From NCBI GenBank assembly GCA_029210725.1, contig JARGFM010000030.1, positions 1 to 39,895 of the forward strand: DNA of 39,895 nucleotides, read 5' to 3'. This document shows, piece after piece, positions 10,650 through 18,661 of the stretch (positions are counted from its first letter, which is position 1; each line of letters opens with the position of its first letter). Under the pieces are notes generated by a model that did not search any database, had not been told where the DNA came from, and worked only from the letters and a program-made list of their open reading frames with translations. The position numbers and the translations under genes were made by a program. This DNA comes from Bacteroidales bacterium (GTDB lineage: Bacteria; Bacteroidota; Bacteroidia; Bacteroidales; GCA-2748055).

Positions 10650-10757
10650 GCTACTTCCTTTCTGTCCGAACAGGCCGGGAGCGTACAAAGAGATAATTGA
10701 AATAAATATGAAGCCTGTTAACAGGGACCTTTTATTAATAGAGTAGATTTTTTTCAT

Positions 10758-11006
10758 AGTTCTTTAGCTTAGCTCAGAATTGTTCCTTGATCAGGGTCCA
10801 TTTTTGCCCACTGCAACTGCTAACAAAACTGACTTTATTAAGTTCTTAAGGGAAAGGTATTTAACTTCTGATTAACAGTTTTTACACCTTCCCTTGTATT
10901 TATATGTAAGTAGGGAATTATTAAGCCCTGCTGTTGTTAAGGAAATCCTAAAATACAGGAACAAGCCTGTATTTCAGTTGAATGGAGAGATATAAGTGAT
11001 TAAAAC
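10758..11006. other. Intergenic region upstream of the giant protease
   Basis: This 249-base gap lies between two minus-strand genes. It holds the terminator-like hairpin at 10951-10974 and should contain the protease promoter. I could not find a full TAnnTTTG match on the minus strand. Confidence 0.4.
10951..10974 (-). terminator. Hairpin downstream of the M48 protease gene
   Basis: A perfect 9-bp inverted repeat AAATACAGG / CCTGTATTT with a 6-base loop lies 33 bases past the M48 stop. On the minus strand the stem ends in ATTT and is followed by TAGGATTT, a weak U-tract, so termination is plausible but not certain. Confidence 0.6.
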
Positions 11007-11795
11007 CTATCTGGCCTTATAATACTCCAGGGCCCTGGGCATGATCCGCTTCAGATTCCCGATCCGGTTGGAAGGATCGGGGTGTGTGGACAGGAATTCC
11101 GGCGGGCGGGAGCCTGATCTATCAGCCATCCGTTCCCAGAATGCAGGAGCAGTTTGCGGATCGTACCCCGCCATGGCCATAAAGTACAAGCCCAATTCAT
11201 CCGCCTCCGTCTCATGGGTCCGGGAGTAAGGCAGCACCACTCCCACCTGGGCCCCAACGCCAAAGGCCAGCATGGCCAGATCGATGGTCTCCTTTTTCTG
11301 TGTCTTCAGAGCTTCGGAAAGGGCTATTCCCCCCATCTGGAGGGCCAGTTGCTGCGACATTCGTTCATTTCCATGCTGGGCCACCGCATGAGCGATCTCG
11401 TGACCCATGACTACCGCAATCCCGTTCTTATCCTGGCAGACGGGCAGAATTCCTTCGTAGAAAGCGATCTGTCCCCCGGGCAAACACCAGGCATTCAGTT
11501 CTTCGGAGACCAGCACGTTGTACTGCCATTCATATCCTTCAACGGCCGTCTGCAGATTATTCAGCTTCAGATAAGCCTCCACCGCCACGGTGAGTTTCTC
11601 ACCCACCTCTTTAACCATGTTCACATAAGTAGTATTGGTCGATAACTGTGCCTCTGCCAGCACCTTTGAATAGCTTTCGTTGCTGAGCGCTATCATCTGG
11701 GAGGCAGGGATGGCTACAAATTGCTTTCGCCCGGTCATGGGGACTATGGCACAAGAGAGCAGGAAAACAAGGGGCAGAATAAGTAACTTTTTCAT
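11007..11795 (-). CDS. M48 family metalloprotease lipoprotein
   Basis: A 262-residue zinc metalloprotease of the M48 (Ste24/BepA/LoiP-like) family. The N-terminus MKKLLILPLVFLLSC ends in a lipobox Cys, so it is probably anchored in an envelope membrane facing the periplasm. The signature GRKQFVAIP near residue 22 is typical of the lipoprotein group. The zinc site is HEIAHAVAQH (HExxH, about residue 132) with the third ligand expected in HETEADELG (about 194); Asn in STHPDPSNRI near the C-terminus also matches. Length is normal for the family, and no TPR tail like that of BepA is present. Such enzymes take part in outer-membrane protein quality control. It is transcribed on the minus strand behind the patatin gene with an 81-base gap. 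Confidence 0.93.
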   Translation of the reverse strand: MKKLLILPLVFLLSCAIVPMTGRKQFVAIPASQMIALSNESYSKVLAEAQLSTNTTYVNMVKEVGEKLTVAVEAYLKLNNLQTAVEGYEWQYNVLVSEELNAWCLPGGQIAFYEGILPVCQDKNGIAVVMGHEIAHAVAQHGNERMSQQLALQMGGIALSEALKTQKKETIDLAMLAFGVGAQVGVVLPYSRTHETEADELGLYFMAMAGYDPQTAPAFWERMADRSGSRPPEFLSTHPDPSNRIGNLKRIMPRALEYYKAR

Positions 11796-11876
11796 GAGAA
11801 CTGTGTCCTAAGGCAAATGTGATGGTGTATGAATAACGTATGACCAAGTCATTTGTTTAGGCCAGTAAAATTATTT

Positions 11877-12797
11877 CTATTCCCGGGAGGATTCCAGTCC
11901 ATCAAGGGCCTCTGCGGCTGCCAGCCTTCCCATCTCTATCATCTCCCCGGCCTTGTAAAAGTCAAAAGTGCCGCAGGCATCGTGAGAGACCTCCACCAGC
12001 ACATCGGGGTTATGCTCATTCAGGGATACCTGTGCAATGCGATCGGTCATCAACGTGATGGTTTTATCAATCAGGTTAAAATATCCCATCTTTTCCTCAT
12101 GTTTCTGAGACTGTTTACCGGATTGACCATAGGACAGTATCTTCTGAAGGTAGGATTGGAACTCATCCATCTTTTTTTGATAGGCGTGTTTCAGCTTTTC
12201 ATCCTCCTCCCTGGAGATCTCCGGAAGCTTAACAGGAATACTGGCGTTGACATTAACCACCACCAACAAATCACCGGGAATCCGTTCGGCGTGATTGATG
12301 GGAATATTATTTAATACCCCACCATCCACCAGGAGGCCTTCGGCCGTTTTTACGGGTGTTAAAACGGAGGGGATGGAAACCGAAGCCCGGATGGCATCAA
12401 AGAGGCTCCCCTGCTTAAATACCACCTCCCTTTTATGGATCAGATCGACAGCCACGGCCGCATAGGGAATGGCTAAATCTTCGATCAGGGTATCCGGAAT
12501 AAAATCTTTCATCCTGTTAAATACCTTATCTCCCTTAATCATTCCCTGTTTACTCAGTGTAAAATCCACCAGGCTAAGGACCTTCAGCCTGTCGAGCGAG
12601 AGCATCCATTCCCTGAATGCTTCGATGGCACCATCGGCATACACGCCTCCCACCAGGGCCCCCATGGAGGTGCCTGCCACCGATGCAATCTGATAGCCCC
12701 TGTGCTCCAGTTCATCAATAACACCGATATGCGCGATCCCCCTGGCACCTCCTCCCGACAGGACCAGGGTAACCGGAGATTTGACCATTTTTGACAT
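11877..12797 (-). CDS. Patatin-like phospholipase
   Basis: A patatin-family serine lipase of 306 residues. The oxyanion-hole block LSGGGARGIAHIGV lies near residue 14, the nucleophile elbow GTSMGAL (GxSxG) near residue 43, and the catalytic Asp in VDGGVLNNIP near residue 157, so the Ser-Asp dyad is intact. There is no signal peptide if translation starts at MSKMVKSP. The open frame extends further upstream, but that extension runs into the divergent activase gene and looks non-coding, so I place the start at 12797 (12788 is an alternative). The C-terminal third is charged and helical (EISREEDEKLKHAYQ) and may be regulatory. The substrate is likely a phospholipid or acyl ester. It is divergent from the activase with only about 52 bases between them. 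Confidence 0.92.
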   Translation of the reverse strand: MSKMVKSPVTLVLSGGGARGIAHIGVIDELEHRGYQIASVAGTSMGALVGGVYADGAIEAFREWMLSLDRLKVLSLVDFTLSKQGMIKGDKVFNRMKDFIPDTLIEDLAIPYAAVAVDLIHKREVVFKQGSLFDAIRASVSIPSVLTPVKTAEGLLVDGGVLNNIPINHAERIPGDLLVVVNVNASIPVKLPEISREEDEKLKHAYQKKMDEFQSYLQKILSYGQSGKQSQKHEEKMGYFNLIDKTITLMTDRIAQVSLNEHNPDVLVEVSHDACGTFDFYKAGEMIEMGRLAAAEALDGLESSRE

Positions 12798-12826
12798 AGG
12801 TATAAAAGTAAAAAAAAACATACATT

Positions 12827-12834
12827 TATGTTTG
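12827..12834 (+). promoter_or_regulatory. Candidate Bacteroidota -7 promoter box for the dehydratase activase
   Basis: TATGTTTG matches the TAnnTTTG -7 consensus and lies 15 bases before the ATG at 12850 in the short divergent intergenic region. A matching -33 TTG at the usual spacing is not evident, and the leader would be very short, so this is tentative. Confidence 0.35.
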
Positions 12835-12849
12835 GGACCATGAAAAGAT

Positions 12850-15800
12850 ATGCCGGAAGAATCAAAAAAAGATAAGAAACTGATCCTGGGGATCGACGTG
12901 GGTTCGGTCTCCATCTCCCTGATTGCACTCAGCCAAAACGGGGTCTTGAAGAAGGATGCCTACATCCTGCACCACGGGAATACCCGTGAGGCACTACGCC
13001 GCTTATTGAAAAATTATCGTTCCGAAGATATTATTGGAGTAGCGACCCCTTCCGGGAAATCTCATTTTACCGGTCAGGTCCAGGTATATGATCAGCAGGT
13101 AGCCCTGATGGAGGCTGCTGATTTTTTGGAACTGAAAGCCCGGTCGATCCTTCATGTGGGTGCGGAACGCTTCTACCTCTTAGAGCTCGATGAGCAGGGT
13201 AACTACCTGCAAACCAGTCACAGCTCCTCCTGTGCGGCAGGTACAGGAAGTTTCCTGGATCAGCAGGCCCTGCGGCTGAACCTGAATGACACGGGCCACC
13301 TTTCAGAAATGGCTCTCAGAAACAGTGCTCCGGTTCCGGACATTGCGGCAAGATGTTCCGTATTCGCCAAGACCGATCTGATCCATGCACAGCAGAAAGG
13401 ATATGGCCTGGAGGCCATCTGCGACAGTCTGTGTAAAGGGCTGGCCGATAATATTGCAGATACCCTCTTCAATAAGTCCATCCCCGTGTCGCCCATTTTT
13501 ATGTCAGGAGGAGTAGCCCTTAACCAATCGGTAGTCAGGCATCTGCAGCGTATCATCGGCAAGGAGATCGAAGTGCATCCATATGCCCATCATCTCCCGG
13601 CCATCGGAGCTGCCCTGCTTTTCCGGAAGGAGCTGAAAGAGGGCAAAGAACTGTCTTCCCCCATCCTTTCAAAGCTTCTTGTTGACCCCGGTACGCGGGA
13701 GTATTACTATGAACCCCTTCCGGCTCCTGCCGGCAAAGGCCAGGAGGTCCTGATTGAAAAGCAGTATACATATCATCCCTCTGTCTCGAATCATAAAGCG
13801 GGGATCCAGGTGGACCTGTTTACTCTGCCCTCCTTCGAAGCAAAACAATTTCACCTGGGGATCGATGTGGGTTCCACGAGTACCAAGGCCGTATTGCTTC
13901 ACCGGAGTGGTAAACCATTCGCCGGATTCTACACTTATACCCAGGGTCAGCCCCTGAAAGCCGTTCAGGCACTCTACGAGGCCATGGACCACCTCTCTCA
14001 AACCTTAAAAGAACCCTTTCACTTCCTGTCGTGCGGAACCACCGGATCGGGACGCAAATTTATTGCCGGGATCGTCAGGGCCGATCAGGACTACGATGAA
14101 ATTACGGCTCATGCCCGTGCAGCCTATGAATTGAATCCGGAGACCGATACCATTATTGAGATTGGCGGACAGGATGCCAAATTCACCCGCATGAACCGGG
14201 GAATGGTCACCTTTTCCCATATGAATACGGTTTGCGCAGCAGGAACGGGAAGTTTTATCGAGGAGCTGGCAGGAAGGCTGGGGGTGAAGCTGAAGGATTA
14301 CGAGCGCCTGGCCCTGGGCCGTAAGGCACCGCTGGCCAGCGACCGCTGTACTGTTTTTATGGAACGGGATATCAACCAGCTGCTTAGTAAGGGATATTCT
14401 GTGGAGGAGGTTCTGGCCACGGTCATTCACTCGGTACGGGAAAATTATCTGAAAAAAGTAGCCAGTGAGGCCCATATTGGCGAACACATCTGTTTCCAGG
14501 GAGCCACTGCCAAAAACAGGGCTCTGGCTGCCGCTTTCGAGCAGCGCTTAAACAAACCGATCTTTATCTCCCCGCTTTGCCACCTTACCGGGGCCCTGGG
14601 TACAGCTCTTCTTCTTAAGGAAGAAGGTATTTCCGCCACGAAATTCAGAGGGCTTGATCTCTACAAAAAGACCATCCCGGTCCAGACCGAAACCTGTGAA
14701 CTTTGTCTGAACCACTGTACCATCAGTGTGGGCACCATCAACGGCGATAAGCAGGCCTATGGATTTCTCTGCGGCAGGGATTATGAAACCGAGAAATTTG
14801 TAAATAAATCATGTTCCGGATTCGAACTATTGAAGGAACGCCGAAAACTGACAGGGGAAGCTGTCCGGAAAGTTTCACACCGGGATCAGAAAAAACCCCG
14901 GGTGGGTATGCCGGCCGCCCTGCACCTGATGGAAGACCTGCCTTTCTGGAGTGCTTTTTTCAGAGCCCTGGATATCCCGCTTCACACCAGTGAAAGATAC
15001 AGAGATTCGCTCAAAGTTGGGAAAAAGATTGCCGGAGCTGAATTCTGTGCCCCCATTGATGCCATGTATGGCCATGTGGCCCATGTGGCCGAAACCTGCG
15101 ATTTTGTATTTATGCCGGCCTACCTCGAATCCAGGGACAGTCCCGGAAATCAAACCCATAACTTCTGCTATTATACCCAGTTCAGTGCCTCCCTGGCCTA
15201 CCAGGGGGGGCCGCATATGAGGCATAAACTGGTGAGCCCCATGTTGAATTTCAGCAAAAGCAAGGAGCACAATGCCCGGCAGCTTCTTCAGGGATTAAAA
15301 AAGATGGGATTTGATTCTCTGACCCTTCCCAGGGTCATCCGTGCCATGAAAAAGGCAGATACAGAGGCCCGGCAGATCCAGGAGCGTTTAAAAAGGCTGT
15401 TCCGAAAAAAGCATGATGAAGAGGAAGTCTCCGTGGTATTACTGGGCAGGCCCTATGTGGTGCTTTCTGAAACGCTGAACAAGGGAATCCCCGACATTTT
15501 TACGGGGATGGGTGTCAGGGCGTGGTACCAGGATATGCTCCAGGTGGACCTGGAGCGTGACCAGGATTTCAATCGCCTGCTGGAAAAGACCCCCTGGCAC
15601 TTTGCCTCCAATATCCTGCGCGCCGCCGAACTGGCGGGACGGACCAAAAATCTCTATCCGGTGCTGATCACAGCTTTCAAATGTGCACCCGACTCATTTA
15701 TCATCGACTATTTCAAACAGTTGATGCACCTCTGTAACAAGCCCTACCTGATCATCCAGATTGATGAGCATGATTCCAACACCGGGTATGAAACCAGGAT

Positions 15801-17076
15801 TGAGGCAGCCCTGCGCTCCTTCAGGAACCATGCCCTTACGACCACCCTGGTGCCTGATCCCAGGCTGGGATCCCTGCTGCCAGGGGTAGAAAACAGCGTA
15901 GGCGGTAAAACCCTGCTGATGCCCAACTGGGATGATTTTACCAGTCCGCTCGTGGTGGCCAACCTGAGAAGGGCCGGAATGGATGCCCGCCTGCTGGAGC
16001 CCAGCGAACTGGGAATCCGTAAAAGCATGGTCCATAACACAGGACAGTGCCTGCCTATTAATATCATTGCCCAGAATTGTATCGACTACATTGAAAAGTA
16101 CCGTCTCGATCCCTCCCGAACCACCTTATGGATGACGGAAGGGCACATCAGCTGCAACCTGAAGCAGTACCCCTATTATATCAAGAAGATCTTGGAAAAT
16201 TACGGGCAGGGACTTGAAAAGACCTCGGTATACACAGGAAAGATCACCCACCGGGATATCTCCATCAAAGTCACCTACTATGCCTATTTTGCTTATATGC
16301 TGGGGGGACTGTTTCACAAGACAGCCTGCCGGATCCGCCCTTATGAGCGTACACCGGGCCAGACCGACCAGGTATTCAAAGAGGTGCACCGGATATTGCT
16401 GGATGCCTTCCTGGGAAAAACTTCGCTGGAGAGCGCCATTGAGGATGGACTGTCCCGTGTGGATGAAATAGACTATAATAGAACAGTCAGAAAACCACAG
16501 GTGGCCATCTTCGGGGATCTTTATGTGAGGGATAATGAAACCATGAACCAGGGCCTGATCCGGGCCATCGAAGAGGCAGGGGGAGAGGCACTTATTACCC
16601 CTTACCACGATTATACCAAAATCACCATTGAAAATATGTTCCGCCGCGCCCAGGAGCGGGGAGAATATATGGAAACCCGTGTAAACAGAGCACTGCTTTA
16701 TGTGGTGAAATACATGGACGAACGCTACTACAAGCCCTTTATCAGGCATCTGGGCCCACCCCCTGTGATCAAACCCAAACTCCTGGAGAAAAAGCTTGAA
16801 CATTTTCATATCGATCTCCTGCACGGGGGAGAATCCTACGATAATATCCTGAAAATTTTCTACCTGAAAGAAAACTACCCGGAACTTTCCCTGTTTGTCC
16901 AGACCAACCCCTCGTATTGCTGCCCGGCACTGGTTACCGAGGCCATGACCCTCAGGATCAGGGAGCTGACGGGGGTTTCTATTGTCACCCTGACCTATGA
17001 CGGGACCAGCGATCAGAGAAATGATGCCATCGTTCCCTATATCCGGAATGCCCTGGAAAAAAACAAAAAGGACTGA
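12850..17076 (+). CDS. Large acyl-CoA dehydratase activase (double BadF/HgdC ATPase plus DUF2229/HgdB-like)
   Basis: A 1408-residue fusion of two BadF/BadG/BcrA/BcrD-type ASKHA ATPase domains and a C-terminal DUF2229 plus 2-hydroxyacyl-CoA dehydratase-like region. The first ATPase has GIDVGSVS (residue 15), CAAGTGSF (about 128) and RCSVF (about 168). The second has GIDVGSTSTKAV (about 337), IGGQDAKF, CAAGTGSF (about 462) and RCTVF (about 499). The paired Cys residues match the [4Fe-4S] ligands of HgdC-type activators. A Cys cluster CELCLNHC follows at about 615, and DUF2229 starts near 684. In the known systems ATP hydrolysis drives a low-potential electron into a radical dehydratase. No separate HgdA/B subunits are nearby, so substrate and partner are unknown; such giant stand-alone forms occur in many anaerobic Bacteroidota and Firmicutes. 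The gene is intact and is the longest uninterrupted one here. Confidence 0.93.
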   Translation: MPEESKKDKKLILGIDVGSVSISLIALSQNGVLKKDAYILHHGNTREALRRLLKNYRSEDIIGVATPSGKSHFTGQVQVYDQQVALMEAADFLELKARSILHVGAERFYLLELDEQGNYLQTSHSSSCAAGTGSFLDQQALRLNLNDTGHLSEMALRNSAPVPDIAARCSVFAKTDLIHAQQKGYGLEAICDSLCKGLADNIADTLFNKSIPVSPIFMSGGVALNQSVVRHLQRIIGKEIEVHPYAHHLPAIGAALLFRKELKEGKELSSPILSKLLVDPGTREYYYEPLPAPAGKGQEVLIEKQYTYHPSVSNHKAGIQVDLFTLPSFEAKQFHLGIDVGSTSTKAVLLHRSGKPFAGFYTYTQGQPLKAVQALYEAMDHLSQTLKEPFHFLSCGTTGSGRKFIAGIVRADQDYDEITAHARAAYELNPETDTIIEIGGQDAKFTRMNRGMVTFSHMNTVCAAGTGSFIEELAGRLGVKLKDYERLALGRKAPLASDRCTVFMERDINQLLSKGYSVEEVLATVIHSVRENYLKKVASEAHIGEHICFQGATAKNRALAAAFEQRLNKPIFISPLCHLTGALGTALLLKEEGISATKFRGLDLYKKTIPVQTETCELCLNHCTISVGTINGDKQAYGFLCGRDYETEKFVNKSCSGFELLKERRKLTGEAVRKVSHRDQKKPRVGMPAALHLMEDLPFWSAFFRALDIPLHTSERYRDSLKVGKKIAGAEFCAPIDAMYGHVAHVAETCDFVFMPAYLESRDSPGNQTHNFCYYTQFSASLAYQGGPHMRHKLVSPMLNFSKSKEHNARQLLQGLKKMGFDSLTLPRVIRAMKKADTEARQIQERLKRLFRKKHDEEEVSVVLLGRPYVVLSETLNKGIPDIFTGMGVRAWYQDMLQVDLERDQDFNRLLEKTPWHFASNILRAAELAGRTKNLYPVLITAFKCAPDSFIIDYFKQLMHLCNKPYLIIQIDEHDSNTGYETRIEAALRSFRNHALTTTLVPDPRLGSLLPGVENSVGGKTLLMPNWDDFTSPLVVANLRRAGMDARLLEPSELGIRKSMVHNTGQCLPINIIAQNCIDYIEKYRLDPSRTTLWMTEGHISCNLKQYPYYIKKILENYGQGLEKTSVYTGKITHRDISIKVTYYAYFAYMLGGLFHKTACRIRPYERTPGQTDQVFKEVHRILLDAFLGKTSLESAIEDGLSRVDEIDYNRTVRKPQVAIFGDLYVRDNETMNQGLIRAIEEAGGEALITPYHDYTKITIENMFRRAQERGEYMETRVNRALLYVVKYMDERYYKPFIRHLGPPPVIKPKLLEKKLEHFHIDLLHGGESYDNILKIFYLKENYPELSLFVQTNPSYCCPALVTEAMTLRIRELTGVSIVTLTYDGTSDQRNDAIVPYIRNALEKNKKD

Positions 17077-17107
17077 AGAAGCTCCCAGCAAACTGCGAGG
17101 CTTCTTC
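17075..17107. terminator. Inverted repeat between convergent genes
   Basis: GAAGAAGC (17075-17082, overlapping the activase stop) pairs with GCTTCTTC (17100-17107) across a 17-base loop. It lies in the 61-base gap between convergent genes. No T-tract follows, so it may be a weak or Rho-assisted terminator. Confidence 0.45.
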
Positions 17108-17137
17108 GCACGACCTGGGACCGGGAGGTGATTGTAC

Positions 17138-18143
17138 TTACTCCAGAGTTTTTCTTCTCAGCAGGACCTTGGTATAACTTCTTCCCAGTTTATCGTCATA
17201 ATACTCGTAGGATTTCTGAGCCCAGTCCAGGGCAAGATCCGTGTTCCCCATCACTTCGTTGGCTACTGCAATATTGAGACAGGCCCTCCCTGCCGTCTTC
17301 CGTTTCTGATGATCTGCCAGCTCACTCCAGATCTCCACCGCTCCCTGCCAGTTAGCTACTTCGGCTCTCCGGTAAGCGGCTTTAAACTGATGTTTCGCCT
17401 GTCCACTTGTTCGTTTATAAAGGTCTCTTCTGACCATATAGAAACCGGGCATAAATCGCTCTATGTAAGCGATTCCGGCGTTGTAAGCCGCCTCCGGAAG
17501 AACCGTTGGAGGAAGAATACCCCCTTTTGTATCGAAAGTCAGGTAAGCGGAATGCTGGTACTGATCGATGATCGATTTTGTACCCGGATGATAGAGGCGC
17601 CAGTAACACACCACATTCATATTCACCTGCCCGGGCAGGGTCGGTTTGGGAGATCCTGTGGAAAGAATAGCTGCCATCTGTTCCGTTGCCGCGAATGCCA
17701 GCAGGTCCGTATTGGAATCAAAAGTCTCCAGTACCAGGAGGGCATCTGTCCGCTCCGATTCGCATATTTCAGCCACCAGGTCCCAGTCCAGCAACTCCGG
17801 CATTTCGCGTGTTCCTGTACCGTACAATCTGACTTTTCCGGGGAATAATAATATCGGTCCCTTCCATGCCTTTGACCGCATCGTAGGCCCCTTTAATACA
17901 CTCATCTGAAGCCAGATGGTCGGAGCCGGCAATCTCGCTGCTGACAATGGCTTCCACGAGCTTAGCATCCGCATCCTCCTCTTCCACCAGGGAGCGGTTC
18001 ACCACCGCAATGTAGTTCACATCATCGGGCAGATAGGCCTGGGGGGGCTGGGGGTAATTAAGGCTTACATAGCCGTATTTGCTGCATCCGGAAACGGTCA
18101 GTGCAAGCATCAATAATCCGTAAAAAGCTTTTTTGGTCTTCAT
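17138..18143 (-). pseudogene. DUF6340-like lipoprotein with a single-base frameshift
   Basis: The N-terminal part starts at 18143 with a lipoprotein signal (MKTKKAFYGLLMLALTVSGC) and reads well to GMEGTDIII. The rest of the protein (GKVRLYGTGTREMPELL onward to RRKTLE) is in a different frame. Removing one C from the minus-strand run CCCC (17840-17843) restores IIIPGKVRLYGTGTREM and a single protein of about 335 residues. The joined sequence resembles the DUF6340 family: an envelope lipoprotein with an N-terminal alpha/beta part (NYIAVVNRS, DALLVLETFDSN) and a TPR-like C-terminus (ALDWAQKSYEYYDD). Function is unknown. The homopolymer position suggests sequencing error, slippage or recent inactivation. 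Confidence 0.75.
17840..17843 (-). other. Frameshift site in the DUF6340-like gene
   Basis: The four-base G run on the plus strand (CCCC on the coding strand) is where the two frames must join. One base fewer gives a continuous frame. Confidence 0.7.
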
Positions 18144-18226
18144 GGCAGACAATCATTAATAAGAACTGGCTTAACTGGGTATTGCCTGCCTATACGAGAA
18201 AAAGACCGGGAGGGTTTGTTTATCTG

Positions 18227-18511
18227 TCAATCCCGGACTACCTGAACACCTTTCCAGAAGGCCACCCTTCCTTTGATCCCGTCGGCAAGGGGTCTGGGAT
18301 CTGCATAATACCAGGCCGCATCCTGATTGGTGGCACCATCCACCTCCAGACTGTAATAAGATGCCGTTCCTTTCCAGTGACAAATGGTCTCTGTATCACT
18401 CTCTCTTAAAAAATCCCTGTTAACCGAATCAAGGGGAAAGTAACTGTTCCCCTCCACATTCACAATATCATCGCTTTCTGCGATGATCTGATTATTCCAT
18501 ATTGCTTTCAT
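18227..18511 (-). CDS. DUF427 domain protein
   Basis: A compact protein of 94 residues belonging to DUF427. The characteristic blocks are all present: MKAIWNNQIIAESDD at the start, VEGNSYFP, ETICHWKGTASYYS in the middle (usually CPWKG in the family; here CHWKG), DAAWYYADP and GRVAFWKGVQV at the end. The frame is open for nine codons further upstream, but the family begins at MKAIWN, so the start at 18511 is preferred. Cytoplasmic, biochemical function unknown. It lies 83 bases upstream of the frameshifted DUF6340-like gene on the same strand and is divergent from the PQQ-propeller gene. Confidence 0.92.
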   Translation of the reverse strand: MKAIWNNQIIAESDDIVNVEGNSYFPLDSVNRDFLRESDTETICHWKGTASYYSLEVDGATNQDAAWYYADPRPLADGIKGRVAFWKGVQVVRD

Positions 18512-18661
18512 AAAATTTTCTTTCCCAAATAGTCGCACTGCTTATAAAAACCTTACAGTTTAGTTTTAGTTCCATCTGTTTGGCCCATCTTCTTTAATGT
18601 CTTATCTTCCTCCAGACCGAATACGAAAATTATTATAAACCCAAATAAATCTTAGCAAGCC

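Larger units (their letters stand above)
6099..10757 (-). pseudogene. Giant secreted S8/S53-like protease with MBG domains and T9SS tail, interrupted by two in-frame stops
   Basis: One frame of 1552 codons with two internal stops (TAA codon 37, TAG codon 176). The start at 10757 gives a clear signal peptide (MKKIYSINKRSLLTGFIF). Order: a Cys-framed beta domain (about codons 40-135); a subtilisin/sedolisin-like protease with GVKIGVLSNSYN, DEGRAMLQIVHDIAPGA (about 315) and catalytic-Ser block GTSAASPHTAG (about 625); IPT/Ig-like segment; MBG-type domains from about 790; an insertion of 12-residue repeats (about 962-1021); a YDG/MBG segment (about 1166-1265); a second copy of the Cys-framed domain (about 1356-1450); and a type IX sorting domain (final 80 residues, AYPNPVTSKVYLS). 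Glu stands where subtilisins have the HGT His, as in sedolisins, and GVLSNS has Asn where an Asp is usual, so activity is uncertain. It is probably a cell-surface or secreted adhesive protease. Confidence 0.85.

Noticed and set aside
12798-12914. N-terminal extension of the patatin protein
   Set aside because: It overlaps the divergent activase gene and lacks protein-like composition.
16126-17091. 321-codon minus-strand open frame
   Set aside because: It is antisense to the activase gene and shows no domain, signal or start context.
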